Below are positions 23,520 to 33,164 of a stretch of DNA of 64,000 bases, in pieces. The notes under the pieces are model-generated. The model saw only the letters and a program-made list of their open reading frames with translations, ran no database searches and was not told the origin of the DNA. The DNA comes from DASSJF01 sp035934535. GTDB taxonomy: Bacteria > Sysuimicrobiota > Sysuimicrobiia > Sysuimicrobiales > Segetimicrobiaceae. The stretch's first letter is position 1, and every line of letters starts with the position of its first letter. The stretch is from contig DASYXS010000020.1 in the NCBI GenBank assembly GCA_035934535.1, forward strand, positions 4,953 to 68,952, written 5' to 3'. Made by a program: the position numbers and the translations under genes.

Positions 23520-25223
23520 ATGGACCGCGTGAGCACGACGCTCGGGGACGCATGGTTTCTGGAACTCACCCAGGTGCTCGACGAGATCCGCGGGACCGCG
23601 GCGACTTCCACGAAGGTCGCCCGGCTTGCCGGGTACCTCGCGACCCTCTCCGACGGCGACCTGCGGCGCGCGTGCACGTTTCTCGCCGGCCGCCCCTTTC
23701 CACCGGGGGACGGCCGCCGTCTCGGTGCCGGGTGGGCCGCGATCGCGCAGGTCCTCCGGGACCTCACCCGGGCGCCCGAGGCGGAGATGCGCGCGGCGTA
23801 CCGCGCCCACGGCGACCTCGGCGATGCCGCGGCGACCCTCCTCGCGCGCTATCCTCCCGCGGCCGGGTTGTTTGTGCACCGGCTCACGCTCGCCGCTGTG
23901 GAGCGGGACTTCGCCGCGATCGCTTCCGCCCAGGGCCAGGCGTCGCGCCGCGCCAAGTCGGCGGCGCTGGCCGAGCTGCTCGGCAACGCGTCACCTCGCG
24001 AAGCGGCATATCTCATCAAGATCATGACGTCCGATATGCGGATCGGCCTGCGGGAAGGTCTCCTCCTGCCCGCGATCGCGGCGGCCTTCGGACGCGATGC
24101 CGGAGCCGTGCGGCAGGCGGCGCTCCTGATCGCCGAGCCCGGTGAGGTCGCGGTCCGCGCGCGCGCCGGGACGCTGGACCACGTGACGCTGGTGCCGGGC
24201 CGGCCGTTTCGTTTCATGCTGGCCAGCCCGCTCGAGTCTCCCGAGGAGGCGTTCGACGAACCGGCACGCGCCTTGTGGGTCGAGGACAAGTACGACGGCG
24301 TCCGGGTGCAGGTGCACCGCACGGCCGCCGGCGTGGTGATCCTCTCCCGCACACTCGACAACGTGACGCGGGCGTTTCCCGAACTGCCGCCGGCCATCGC
24401 CTCACGCGGAGGCACCTATATCCTCGACGGCGAGATCGTCGCCTGGCGGGGTGCCCGGGCGCTGGCCTTCGGGCGGCTGCAGCAGCGGCTGCAGCGCCGG
24501 AATCCCGGGGCGCTGCTCCACGAGATCCCGGTCGCGCTGGTCGCCTTCGACCTCGTGCATCTCGACGGGCGTGATCTGCTCCGCGCCCCGCTCACAGAGC
24601 GTCGCGCCGCCCTCGAAGCGCTCCGCCTCCCTCCGCCGGTGCGGCTCAGCACCGGGGGCGAGGCTGCGACACCCGGCGATCTCGCGAAACGTTTCGCCGA
24701 AGCCCGCGCCGCCGGCAACGAGGGCATCGTGATGAAGCGTCCGGACGCGCCCTACCAACCGGGCCGCCGCGGGCGGTTGTGGACCAAATGGAAGCCCGGC
24801 GTCGGCACCCTCGACGTGGTGGTGGTCGCGGCCGAATACGGCCACGGCAGGCGCGCCGGCGTGCTCTCCGACTACACGTTCGCGGTGCGGAGCGGCGCCC
24901 GGCTCGCCACGATCGGCAAGGCGTACTCGGGCCTCACGGACGCGGAGATCAAAGAGCTGACGGCGTGGTTCCTCGCGCACACGCGGCAGGATCTCGGCTT
25001 CATGCGCACGGTCGAGCCCGCGGTGGTGCTCGAGGTGGCCTTCGATGCGATCACGCGAAGCGACCGGCACGACTCCGGCTTCGCGCTGCGCTTTCCGCGC
25101 ATCGTCCGGATTCGCGGGGATAAGCCGCCGGAGGACATCAACACGCTGGACGAGGTGCGGGACCTATTCGCGCGCCTCAGTGCGCGGCCCGACGCGCCGG
25201 TCCCAGAGCCGGACGCCGGCTAA
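23520..25223 (+). CDS. ATP-dependent DNA ligase
   Basis: 567 residues, the archaeal/bacterial LigB-type size. An N-terminal DNA-binding domain (to about 210) is followed by the nucleotidyl-transferase domain with adenylated Lys257 in EDKYDGVRVQ, motif III YILDGEIVAW, motif IV GNEGIVMKR, motif V RLWTKWKPG and then the OB-fold. The protein seals nicks using ATP; most bacteria rely on an NAD ligase and carry such enzymes for repair. The GTG at 23529 has better ribosome-site spacing (GAGGGA) than ATG 23520, so the product may start 3 residues later. No Ku gene is nearby. Confidence 0.95.
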   Translation: MDRVSTTLGDAWFLELTQVLDEIRGTAATSTKVARLAGYLATLSDGDLRRACTFLAGRPFPPGDGRRLGAGWAAIAQVLRDLTRAPEAEMRAAYRAHGDLGDAAATLLARYPPAAGLFVHRLTLAAVERDFAAIASAQGQASRRAKSAALAELLGNASPREAAYLIKIMTSDMRIGLREGLLLPAIAAAFGRDAGAVRQAALLIAEPGEVAVRARAGTLDHVTLVPGRPFRFMLASPLESPEEAFDEPARALWVEDKYDGVRVQVHRTAAGVVILSRTLDNVTRAFPELPPAIASRGGTYILDGEIVAWRGARALAFGRLQQRLQRRNPGALLHEIPVALVAFDLVHLDGRDLLRAPLTERRAALEALRLPPPVRLSTGGEAATPGDLAKRFAEARAAGNEGIVMKRPDAPYQPGRRGRLWTKWKPGVGTLDVVVVAAEYGHGRRAGVLSDYTFAVRSGARLATIGKAYSGLTDAEIKELTAWFLAHTRQDLGFMRTVEPAVVLEVAFDAITRSDRHDSGFALRFPRIVRIRGDKPPEDINTLDEVRDLFARLSARPDAPVPEPDAG

Positions 25224-26089
25224 ACCTCCCGCGCAGTCGGGGGCGGGACCGCCGGCTGCCCGCCGCGCTCCAGGGCCTGCCGGATCGCGCCGCCCGTCGG
25301 CACGTACACCGCGCTGATCCGGTTCATGGGCAGACGCAGGAGCTCGCCCATCTGGATGATCGTGCGGAACGGCTTGCCGGTCGATGCCCACAGTGTGACG
25401 CGCTGCGCGGCGGGATCGTAGTTCACGACGGCGGCGTGGGGCTCCATGGAAAAATGCTCCATGCGCTGCGTCTGGAACCGGCCCTCCACCACGACGTGCG
25501 CGCGCGCCCGCGCAGCCGCAACGTCGCCCTTCCGGAGCCGGAAGTGGGTGGCGACGTTCCCCGGCTCCGCGACCCGGTGCCGCTTGAGCCACTCGGCGCC
25601 CGCGTAGCCGGCCTTTCCGGGATGGACGAGCGGGGCCGACGGCTCGCACGCCGCGTCGAGCGTGTGCGCGCCCGGCAGCTCCTCGTACGCGACCTCGATC
25701 AACTCGACGGCGCGGCGCGCCGTTTCGTCGTCGACGGCGGCTACCGCCGCGATCACGTCCGCGACCGTTCGCACCTCGTCGCGCGCGAAGATATCTCGCG
25801 CGGCGATGCTCATGCCCGTTGCCGGCATTGCCGGCGCGTCCGCGGCCGTGACCACGGCCTCCACCCCAGGCAAGCGGCGCGCGACCTCGGCGTCGATGCG
25901 GGTGATCCGCGCCGGCGCCTGCTGTGCGTAGAGCAGCCGGCAGTACAGCATGCCCGGCACCGCCATGTCCGTGGCGTACCGGGCGGTTCCCAGCGCAAAC
26001 GCGGAGGCATCGATCCGCGGACGGCGCGTGCCCACGGTCGCGTAGTTCGGGGTGATTGGAAACGGCTCGCGGAGCGACGGCAGGGGCAC
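25220..26089 (-). pseudogene. 3'-truncated molybdenum hydroxylase large subunit
   Basis: The open frame encodes only the first 300 or so residues of a xanthine dehydrogenase/aldehyde oxidase large subunit: RRPRIDASAFALGTARYATDM, the a/b hammerhead (LPGVEAVVTAADAP), MEHFSMEPHAAVVNYDP and NRISAVYVPTGG. The family continues there with a Gly-Phe-Gly-Gly-Lys segment and about 400 more residues. Here the sequence breaks into an unrelated 20-residue tail that overlaps the ligase stop by 4 bases. The start is unclear: GTG 26089 or GTG 26035. It is most likely the relic of a deletion that fused two loci. It trails the Dpp operon by about 107 bases on the same strand. Confidence 0.8.
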
Positions 26090-26196
26090 GGCCTGAAAGT
26101 GTTCGTGGGAGAAATCGCCGATCCTTTCTGGTTTGAGGATCGTCTGCGTGTAAATGGCGGCGACGCTGCGCGCCGCGAATGACTCCGGGGCCCGCC

Positions 26197-27174
26197 TTAG
26201 TTCAGCCCGACATAGTGGCACGCGACGGAGTGCCCCTGCCCGATATCGCGGGCGGGCGGATCGATATCCCGGCACAGGGCGAACGCGTGCGGGCAGCGCT
26301 CGCGAAACGGACACCCGGTCGCGGGCAGCGAGGCGGAGAGGTCGGCGGCAAGATCGCGGCTCCGCGTCAGCCATCCCGGCTGCAGGCGTGATCTCGAATC
26401 CATGAGCGCCTGCGTGTAAGGATGGCGGGCCCCCTCGAGCGGCGTCCCGGGCGGCAGCACCTCAACGACGCGGCCGCCGAACATGACGGCGATCTTCGGT
26501 GCGATGTATCTCACGACGTGCAGATCGTGGCTGATGAAGATCATGCTCAGCCCGAGCTGCCCCCGGAGATCCGCGAGCAGGTTGAGGATCTGGGCCTGGA
26601 TCGACACGTCAAGCGCGCTGACCGGTTCGTCGGCGATCAATACGTGGGGCTCGGCGGCCAGGGCCCGCGCGATACAGATTCGCTGCCGTTGACCCCCCGA
26701 GAAGTCGGACGGGTACCGCCCCGCGGCCCGGGCCGGCATCCCCACCTGGTCGAGCAACGTGGCGACGCGCTGTGCAATCCGGTGACGCGGGACCAGGCGA
26801 TGGACGCGCAGCACCTCGCTCAATGCCGAGCCGACCGTGAGCCGCGGATTGAGCGACGAGTAGGGATCCTGAAACACCACCTGGATGTGCCGGCGCGAGC
26901 GCCGGAGCGAGGTTCCGCCGAGTCGCGTCAGGTCGATCCCGTCGAGCAGCACACGGCCCGCATCCGGCCGCTCGAGCAGCGCGAGGCAGCGCGCAAACGT
27001 GGACTTTCCCGATCCGCTCTCTCCGACGATGCCGATCGACTCTCCGCGCTCGAGGGAGAGCGACACGTCCGCGAGGGCGGGACGGACCGCATCGCCGGGC
27101 CCCCGGCGGCCGGGCACCGCCCATCCACGCCGGGATGCGTATGTTTTTGTCAACCCCTCCGCGGCGAGCAGCAT
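26197..27174 (-). CDS. Peptide-type ABC transporter ATP-binding protein, DppF/OppF-like
   Basis: 325 residues. Walker A GESGSGKST (51-59), Q-loop VVFQDPYSSLNPRLTV, signature FSGGQRQRICIARALA, Walker B VLIADEPVSALDVSIQAQ and the H-loop IFISHDLHVVRYIA are intact. The C-terminal oligopeptide-transporter domain ends in a cysteine cluster typical of this group (CPFRERCPHAFALC), which in relatives binds an Fe-S cluster. It starts one base after the DppD-like stop and is the last gene of the five-gene importer operon. Confidence 0.95.
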   Translation of the reverse strand: MLLAAEGLTKTYASRRGWAVPGRRGPGDAVRPALADVSLSLERGESIGIVGESGSGKSTFARCLALLERPDAGRVLLDGIDLTRLGGTSLRRSRRHIQVVFQDPYSSLNPRLTVGSALSEVLRVHRLVPRHRIAQRVATLLDQVGMPARAAGRYPSDFSGGQRQRICIARALAAEPHVLIADEPVSALDVSIQAQILNLLADLRGQLGLSMIFISHDLHVVRYIAPKIAVMFGGRVVEVLPPGTPLEGARHPYTQALMDSRSRLQPGWLTRSRDLAADLSASLPATGCPFRERCPHAFALCRDIDPPARDIGQGHSVACHYVGLN

Positions 27175-28182
27175 CTATGGGCCCGAAGGGACCGCGGTCG
27201 CGGACCCGCGGCGGATGCCGTCAACGCGATCGATCCGGACGCAGCGGGACAAGTGCCCGGTGGACGTCTGTGACAGCGGGATCGGCGCCGCGCCGCAGGC
27301 CTGGACCGCGAGCGGACAGCGCGGGGCGAACGCGCACCCCTGAGGCAGATGCTCGGGGTCGGGCGGCGCGCCGGGAATCGCCCGCAGCCGCTCGCCGCTC
27401 ACGGCCTCGGGCAGGCTGTTCAGCAGGCCGACGGTGTAGGGGTGCTCCGGCCGGTGGAGGACCGTGGGCGTCGGGCCGATCTCGACGAGCTCGCCGGCGT
27501 ACATCACGCCCACGCGGTCGCACAGCCCCGCGACGACCCGGAAGTCGTGGGAAACCAGGAGCAGACTCATCCCCTGCTCTCGCCGGAGGCCATCGAGCAG
27601 GCGCAGGATTTCAGCCTGGACGATGACGTCCAGGGCGGTTGTGGGTTCGTCGGCCAGCAGCAGCGTGGGCCGCGCCGCGAGCGCCATCGCGATGTGGATA
27701 CGCTGGCGCATCCCGCCGCTGAACTCGTGCGGGTAGGCCGCGGCACGCCGCGCCGCGTCACGGATCCCGACGCGCTCCATCATCTCGAGCGCGCGCCGTC
27801 GCGCGGCCCGTGCGCCGAGCCGTTCGTGTGACGCAACCACCTGCGCGATCGCGTCCCCCACGCGCAGAACCGGGTTGAGGGCGGTCATCGGGTCCTGAAA
27901 GATCATCGCGATCGTCGATCCCCGCAGCGCCTGCATCTCCGCGTCGTCGAGCTCCAGCAGCGAGCGGGCCCCGTAGGTGACGCGGCCGCCCCCCGTCGCC
28001 CCGCGCGGCAGCAGCCGCAGGATCGCTCGACACGTGAGACTCTTGCCGGAGCCGCTTTCACCGACCAGCCCGAATGCCTCGCCGGGGCCGATGTCGAACG
28101 ACACGCCCCGCACGACCGGGTGGCCGCCGCCCCGAAAGGCGACCGTGAGCGCCTCCACACGCAGCGCGTCGCTAGGGGGCAC
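27175..28182 (-). CDS. Peptide-type ABC transporter ATP-binding protein, DppD/OppD-like
   Basis: 335 residues. Walker A GESGSGKSL (41-49), Q-loop MIFQDPMTALNPVLRVGD, signature FSGGMRQRIHIAMALA, Walker B LLLADEPTTALDVIVQAE and H-loop LLVSHDFRVVAGL are all present. The C-terminal domain carries CAFAPRCPLAVQACG (cysteine cluster). It overlaps the upstream permease gene by 11 bases and abuts the DppF-like gene. It pairs with DppF as the heterodimeric motor of the importer. Confidence 0.95.
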   Translation of the reverse strand: MPPSDALRVEALTVAFRGGGHPVVRGVSFDIGPGEAFGLVGESGSGKSLTCRAILRLLPRGATGGGRVTYGARSLLELDDAEMQALRGSTIAMIFQDPMTALNPVLRVGDAIAQVVASHERLGARAARRRALEMMERVGIRDAARRAAAYPHEFSGGMRQRIHIAMALAARPTLLLADEPTTALDVIVQAEILRLLDGLRREQGMSLLLVSHDFRVVAGLCDRVGVMYAGELVEIGPTPTVLHRPEHPYTVGLLNSLPEAVSGERLRAIPGAPPDPEHLPQGCAFAPRCPLAVQACGAAPIPLSQTSTGHLSRCVRIDRVDGIRRGSATAVPSGP

Positions 28183-29035
28183 GGACGCGGCGCACGATAT
28201 CGGAGACGTTGTCGCCGATGAGGCTGACGAAGAAGCTCGTGACGATGATGGCCACCCCGGGGAAGATGACGACCCACGGCGCGGTGACGATGAAGTTCCG
28301 TCCCTCGGCGATCATCACGCCCCACTCCGGCGTCGGAGGCTGTACCCCGAGGCCGAAAAACCCGAGCGACGCCCCCGCCAGAATATCGAGCACGAAGTCG
28401 CTCATGCCAAACACCAGCGCGGGGACGATCACGTTGGGCAGCAGATGGCGGAACATGATGCGCGCGTTGCTGTAGCCGAGGCTTCTGGCCGCCAGGATGT
28501 AGCCGCGTCCGCGAACGCTGAGCGACTCGCCGCGGACGATCCGCGCGTAGGCCACCCAGCTCACCAGCGAGATCGCGATGTAGAAGTTCCGCAACCCGGG
28601 GCCGAGCATCGCCACGATCGCGAGCACCAGGACGAGAAACGGGAACGCGGTGACGATATCGATGATGCGACCGAGGAGCGCATCCGGCCAGCCCGCGTAG
28701 TAGCCGGCAAACAACCCGATCACGACGCCCATGATGAGCGGAATGATCACGCCGATCGTCCCGATCTGCAGGTCGATCCGGCCGGCGTAGAGCACGCGCG
28801 TCAAAATATCGCGGCCCAGCTGGTCTGTGCCGAACCAATGCGCCGGGCTCGGCGGCGTGAGGCCGCTCGCGAGCCCCAGCGCGGTCGGATCGTACGGCGC
28901 GATCAGCGGAGCGAGCCCGGCGAGCGCCGCGACCGCAAGAATCCCGATGATGCCGATCCGGAGCGACCAGCCGAGGGCCGCGAACCGCCGGCGCCGCGCC
29001 GGCCGCGCGGGCGCGATCGCGGACACGGCGCTCAT
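28172..29035 (-). CDS. Peptide-type ABC transporter permease, DppC-like
   Basis: 287 residues and about six membrane helices. FGTDQLGRDILTRVLY, the coupling-loop region GYILAARSLGYSNARIMFRHLLPN, and the tail VSLIGDNVSDIVRR mark DppC. ATG 29035 overlaps the DppB-like stop by 4 bases (ATGA), so translation is coupled; the longer open frame upstream runs antiparallel to conserved DppB codons and is not used. It forms the inner-membrane channel with the DppB-like protein. Confidence 0.95.
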   Translation of the reverse strand: MSAVSAIAPARPARRRRFAALGWSLRIGIIGILAVAALAGLAPLIAPYDPTALGLASGLTPPSPAHWFGTDQLGRDILTRVLYAGRIDLQIGTIGVIIPLIMGVVIGLFAGYYAGWPDALLGRIIDIVTAFPFLVLVLAIVAMLGPGLRNFYIAISLVSWVAYARIVRGESLSVRGRGYILAARSLGYSNARIMFRHLLPNVIVPALVFGMSDFVLDILAGASLGFFGLGVQPPTPEWGVMIAEGRNFIVTAPWVVIFPGVAIIVTSFFVSLIGDNVSDIVRRVRAP

Positions 29036-29970
29036 CGCTGGAACGACACCCGCGGATCCAGGGCGGCGTACGCGAGGTCGGTGAGCAGGTTCACGAGGAT
29101 CACCAGAAAGGCGAGCACGAGCGTCACGAACTGGACGATGGAATAGTCCCGCGTCAGGATGGACGTGATCAGCAGCGACCCGACGCCCGGGATGCCGAAG
29201 ACCTGCTCGATGATGATCGTCCCCCCGATCAGCCAGCCGACGTTCAGGCCGAGCACCGAGATGAACGGGGTCAGCCCGTTGCGCAGCAGGTAGCTGATCA
29301 GCAGGGTGACCGGCCGCAGCCCCATGGCGAGCCCGGTCGTGATGTAATCGGAGTCCATCACTTCGATCAGGCTGCTTCGGAGCGCCCGCATCAGGATGGG
29401 AGAGATGTGCAGCGCGATGGTCAGCGCGGGCAGCGTCAGATGCCACAGCGTGTCGAGCCCGCCCGTCCCGGCCCCCCCGAGCGCGAACAGCCGGACCCTG
29501 ACGCTGAGCAGCAGAGCCAGCACAATCCCCAGCCAGAACGTCGGGATCCCGATCGTCGCGGTGAACCCGAGCCGGATCAGATGATCGACGGCGGACTCGC
29601 GCCGGACCGCGGCGAGCGTCGCGCAGGGCACCGCGATGGCGAGCCCGATCAGCGCCGCGTAGGCGATCAGCAGCAGGGTGATCGGGATCCGCTCGAGCGT
29701 CAGCGTGGTGGCGTTCTGTCCGTAAAAGAATGAGAGGCCGAAATCGCCGCGCCACGCGTTTGCGAGGAAGTGCAGGTACTGACGCCAGATCGGGAGGTTC
29801 AACCCGAGCTGGTTCTCGACGCGCGCGATGAGTTCAGGCGTCGCGCGCTCCCCCAGAATCGCGACCGCCGGGTTGCCCGGGATGAGGCGGATCAGCATGA
29901 ATGCGACAATGCTGACGCCGAACAAGACGGGCAGGATCAGCGCCAGCCGTCCCGCGAGGTAGCGAATCAT
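29032..29970 (-). CDS. Peptide-type ABC transporter permease, DppB-like
   Basis: 312 residues. The N-terminus MIRYLAGRLALILPVLFGVS, LIPGNPAVAILGERATPELI, the coupling loop SDYITTGLAMGLRPVTLLISYLLRNGL and the tail NLLTDLAYAALDPRV are all standard for DppB. It has a proper start codon, unlike the DppB-like gene at 3902. It lies 67 bases after the binding-protein gene and is coupled to DppC. Confidence 0.95.
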   Translation of the reverse strand: MIRYLAGRLALILPVLFGVSIVAFMLIRLIPGNPAVAILGERATPELIARVENQLGLNLPIWRQYLHFLANAWRGDFGLSFFYGQNATTLTLERIPITLLLIAYAALIGLAIAVPCATLAAVRRESAVDHLIRLGFTATIGIPTFWLGIVLALLLSVRVRLFALGGAGTGGLDTLWHLTLPALTIALHISPILMRALRSSLIEVMDSDYITTGLAMGLRPVTLLISYLLRNGLTPFISVLGLNVGWLIGGTIIIEQVFGIPGVGSLLITSILTRDYSIVQFVTLVLAFLVILVNLLTDLAYAALDPRVSFQR

Positions 29971-30036
29971 GCGGCCGCCGCGGCGTTCCGGCTCTCGGCC
30001 CCTACGCGTCCGCCTCCCGGCCGGGCCGCGGCGCGA

Positions 30037-31575
30037 TCACCGCTTGCTCACGTCCTCGAAGCTGTACTTGCCCTGGGAGTTCGGCGCGAAGCCGACGAGG
30101 TTGGGGGAGCTCGCGTAGAGGCGCGGCACGTCCACGACGTAGATCTGCGGCGCGTCGCGGCTTTCGATCCGCTGCAGCATCGTGTACAGCGCCTGCCGTT
30201 TCTTCGGATCCAGTTCCCGGCGCGCCTGGGCCACGAGCCGCTGCGCCTCCGGGTTGTTGTAGAAGGTGTGCGCGGCGTGCTGCGACTTGAAGTCCATCGC
30301 CACGCCCAACAATTCGTCGGGATCCGGCGTGTCGTTCGTCCACGCCGCGTTGAAGACCGTGTAGTGCTCGGCGTTGCGCATCTGAATCAGTGTCGTGGTC
30401 TCGAGCCGGTCGATCTTCAGGGTCACGCCGATCTGCTTCAGCCCGTTCCCCCAGATCGTCGCCGTGTCGAGATACGTCTGGTTGCCCGCGGGGAGCTGGA
30501 CCGTGAGGTTGAAGCCGTTCGGCACGGACGACTTGGCGAGCAATGCCTTCGCCTTCGCCAGGTCGTAGGTCAGGGGATCCGCGTTCGGGTCGTAGTAGAG
30601 GGTGGTCTCGGGGAGCAGGGACCTCGCCACGGCGGCCAGGCCGAAGAACACGTTCTTCGCGACGGCCTGCCGGTCGATCGCGTGTCCGAGCGCCGCGCGC
30701 ACGTTCACTTCGTCGAGCGGTTTGATCGTCTCGTTCAGCGTGTACCGCAGCACCGCGGTCCCGTTCACCGCGTAGATCTTCAGACCCGACCCGCGCACCA
30801 GCTGCACCTGGTTCGGCGGGACGAAGTCGATGAGGTCGGCCTGGCCGGACTGCAGCTGCAGCACCCGGGTGTTGTCGTCGCCGACGACCCGCATGATGAT
30901 CCGATCGATCTTGGGCTTGCCGGGCTGCCAGTAATTCTGGTTCTTGACGAGCGTGATCTGGGAGCCCTTTTGCCAGCTCTCGAGGGTGAACGCGCCGGTA
31001 CCGAGCGGGTGCTGGGCCATTTGTTCGCCGTACTTGTCGAACTGCGCCTTCGAGTAGATGCTCGCGGCGAACGTCGAGAGCGCCGCGAGGAGCGGCGCGA
31101 ACGGCTCCGCCATGTGTATGGCGATCGTCTTGTCGTCGACCTTACTGACGGATTTCACGGGGGAAAAGAGAAAGCCCCAGTCGCTCTTTTGGTCGATCGA
31201 CCGCGTGAGGGAAAACACGACGTCGTCGGCCGTGAGCGGTGACCCGTCGGAGAACTTCACGCCCTGGCGCAGCGTGAATGTCGCGGTCAGACCGTCGGGC
31301 GACATCTTCCAGGATGTTGCGAGCTCGGGCTGTACGTCCTTGTTCGAAGGCGCGAGCTTCACGAGGCGATCATAGGCCACCATCTGGGTGAAGATCGAGG
31401 GATCGTCTCCCGTGTGGTAGGGGTCCCAGGTCAACATATCCGCGTTCCGCACCATGGTGAGCGTCACGGCCGCGGCCCCGGCGGACGGACGCGGCGACAT
31501 CATGGCGGCCGGAACAACGAGCATCACTGCCGCGAAGCAGCTGACCACGCGCAACGCCGTCACGCGAATCCGCAT
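30037..31575 (-). CDS. ABC transporter substrate-binding protein, family 5
   Basis: 512 residues. A signal peptide spans about 1-34 (hydrophobic SCFAAVMLVVPAAMM, then PSAGAAA). Family 5 features are LTWDPYHTGDD, LATSWKMSPDGLTATFTLRQGVKFSDGSPLTADDVVF, LGTGAFTLESW and NVRAALGHAIDRQAVAKN. ATG 31575 is preceded by GGGAGGGGG with a slightly long spacing; codons upstream to 31620 are not family-like. It is the first gene of the importer operon that continues to 26197. Confidence 0.93.
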   Translation of the reverse strand: MRIRVTALRVVSCFAAVMLVVPAAMMSPRPSAGAAAVTLTMVRNADMLTWDPYHTGDDPSIFTQMVAYDRLVKLAPSNKDVQPELATSWKMSPDGLTATFTLRQGVKFSDGSPLTADDVVFSLTRSIDQKSDWGFLFSPVKSVSKVDDKTIAIHMAEPFAPLLAALSTFAASIYSKAQFDKYGEQMAQHPLGTGAFTLESWQKGSQITLVKNQNYWQPGKPKIDRIIMRVVGDDNTRVLQLQSGQADLIDFVPPNQVQLVRGSGLKIYAVNGTAVLRYTLNETIKPLDEVNVRAALGHAIDRQAVAKNVFFGLAAVARSLLPETTLYYDPNADPLTYDLAKAKALLAKSSVPNGFNLTVQLPAGNQTYLDTATIWGNGLKQIGVTLKIDRLETTTLIQMRNAEHYTVFNAAWTNDTPDPDELLGVAMDFKSQHAAHTFYNNPEAQRLVAQARRELDPKKRQALYTMLQRIESRDAPQIYVVDVPRLYASSPNLVGFAPNSQGKYSFEDVSKR

Positions 31576-31682
31576 CTGTGGCCGACCCCCTCCCGATTGG
31601 GCGCCCCGAAGCCCCGTCACCGCCTCGTAGCCCGTCCTGCCTAGTTAGGTCACCGTACGGCAAGTCCTGCTCGCCGGGACCG

Positions 31683-32420
31683 TCACCCGCGGCCGGCCGT
31701 CTCGTCGGAGGGCACCTCGATGCCGAGGTATGCCGCGCGCACCTGTTGGTTGTTCGTGAGCTCGGCGCTCGTGCCGTGCATGACCACCCGCCCGCTCTCG
31801 AGCACGTAGGCGCGCCGCACCAGGGCCAGGGCGCGGGCCACGTTCTGCTCGACCAGGAGAATCGCCATCCCCATCGCGTGGATCTCCTCGATCTTGTCGA
31901 AAGTGGCATCGGCCACCACGGGAGCGAGTCCCAACGACGGCTCGTCCAGCATCAAGAGGCGCGGTTTCAACATCAGCCCGCGGCCCACGGCGAGCATCTG
32001 CTGTTCCCCTCCGCTCAGCGTTCCGGCGAGCTGCCCGCGGCGTTCGGCCAGCACAGGGAAGATGCCGAAGACCACGTCCATCGTGCGCCGCCGCTCGGCC
32101 TTGGCGCGGGGAATGTAGGCGCCCATCTCCAGATTTTCTTTCACCGTCATCTCGGGGAACACTTGGCGGCCCTCGGGCACGTGCGCGATCCCAAGTTCCG
32201 CGATCTTGTACGGCGGCAGGGCGGCGAGGTTGACACCGCCGAAGGTCATGGTCCCCGACTGCAGTCGCATGAGCCCCGAAATGGCGCGCAGCGTCGTACT
32301 CTTCCCCGCGCCGTTGGCGCCCAGGAGCGCCACGGCTTCGCCGTCGCCCACCGACAGGCCGACGCCGGCGAGGGCCTTCACGGATCCGTAACCGGCGGTC
32401 ACGCCGGTGAGGGTCAGCAC
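31683..32420 (-). CDS. livF: Branched-chain amino acid-type ABC transporter ATPase, LivF
   Basis: 245 residues. Walker A GANGAGKST (34-42), ALPPYKIAELGIAHVPEGRQVFPEMTVKENLEMGAY (classic LivF phrase), signature LSGGEQQMLAVGRGLM, Walker B LLMLDEPSLGLAP and the switch His region replaced by the normal LivF LLVEQN. It is the last gene of livK-H-M-G-F, 12 bases after livG. The substrate could be amino acids or other small acids, amides or urea; the Liv family is broad. Confidence 0.94.
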   Translation of the reverse strand: MLTLTGVTAGYGSVKALAGVGLSVGDGEAVALLGANGAGKSTTLRAISGLMRLQSGTMTFGGVNLAALPPYKIAELGIAHVPEGRQVFPEMTVKENLEMGAYIPRAKAERRRTMDVVFGIFPVLAERRGQLAGTLSGGEQQMLAVGRGLMLKPRLLMLDEPSLGLAPVVADATFDKIEEIHAMGMAILLVEQNVARALALVRRAYVLESGRVVMHGTSAELTNNQQVRAAYLGIEVPSDETAGRG

Positions 32421-32432
32421 CGGCGCTCCTCG

Positions 32433-33164
32433 CTAGCTATGCGCGTAGCCGCCGCTTCCGAGGTAGGCGCGAATCACTTCGGGGTGCGCCGCGATCTCTT
32501 TCGGACTCCCCTCGGCGATCTTCTGTCCGTGGTCCAGCACGACGATGTGCTGCGCGAGCGCCATGATCGCGCGCATCACGTGCTCGACGATCACGATCGT
32601 CAGTCCCCGCCGGGCGAGCTGGCGCACCAGGCCGACGGCCTGGTCGATCTCGGTATGATTCAGCCCTGCCATCGCCTCGTCGAGCAGCAGGATCCGGGGC
32701 TCGGTCGCAAGGGCCCGGGCCACCTCCAGCCGCCGCTGGTCGATGGTCGGAAGGTCGCGCGCCAGACCGGCCTCTTTGGCCGTGAGCCCGACGAACTCGA
32801 TCGCACGGCGCGCGCGCTCCCGGGCCGCCGCCACCCGCCTGTCGCGCAGCAGCGCCCCGGTCATGACGTTCGCGAGCACCGTCATCCGGCCGAACGGACG
32901 GGCCACCTGGAAGGTGCGCGCCAAGCCGCGGGCGCAGACGTCGTACGGATACAAACCGACGAGTTCGTGACCGTAGGCGAGCGCCGAGCCCGCGTCCGGG
33001 CGGTAATACCCGGTGATGAGGTTGAAGCTGGTGGTCTTCCCCGCCCCGTTGGGCCCGATGAGCGCCACGGTTTGTCCTTCCTCCACCGCAAACGAGAGGT
33101 TGTGGACGGCGCGGAGCCCTCCGAACCGCTTGCTGAGCCCGCGGACCACCAGCGCCTCAGCCAT
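32433..33164 (-). CDS. livG: Branched-chain amino acid-type ABC transporter ATPase, LivG
   Basis: 243 residues. Walker A GPNGAGKTT (37-45) with SFNLITGYYRPDAG, GLARTFQVARPFGRMTVLANV and Walker B ILLLDEAMAGLNHTEI. The ABC signature reads LPTIDQRRLEVARALA in place of LSYGQQ; a degenerate signature with DE.MAGLN occurs in one branch of LivG proteins. The paired LivF has a normal signature. It overlaps livM by 8 bases. Confidence 0.94.
   Translation of the reverse strand: MAEALVVRGLSKRFGGLRAVHNLSFAVEEGQTVALIGPNGAGKTTSFNLITGYYRPDAGSALAYGHELVGLYPYDVCARGLARTFQVARPFGRMTVLANVMTGALLRDRRVAAARERARRAIEFVGLTAKEAGLARDLPTIDQRRLEVARALATEPRILLLDEAMAGLNHTEIDQAVGLVRQLARRGLTIVIVEHVMRAIMALAQHIVVLDHGQKIAEGSPKEIAAHPEVIRAYLGSGGYAHS

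Noticed and set aside
29036..29755. Upstream extension of the DppC-like frame
   Set aside because: It lies across the DppB gene in a wrong frame; the coupled ATG 29035 precedes the first family-like residues.
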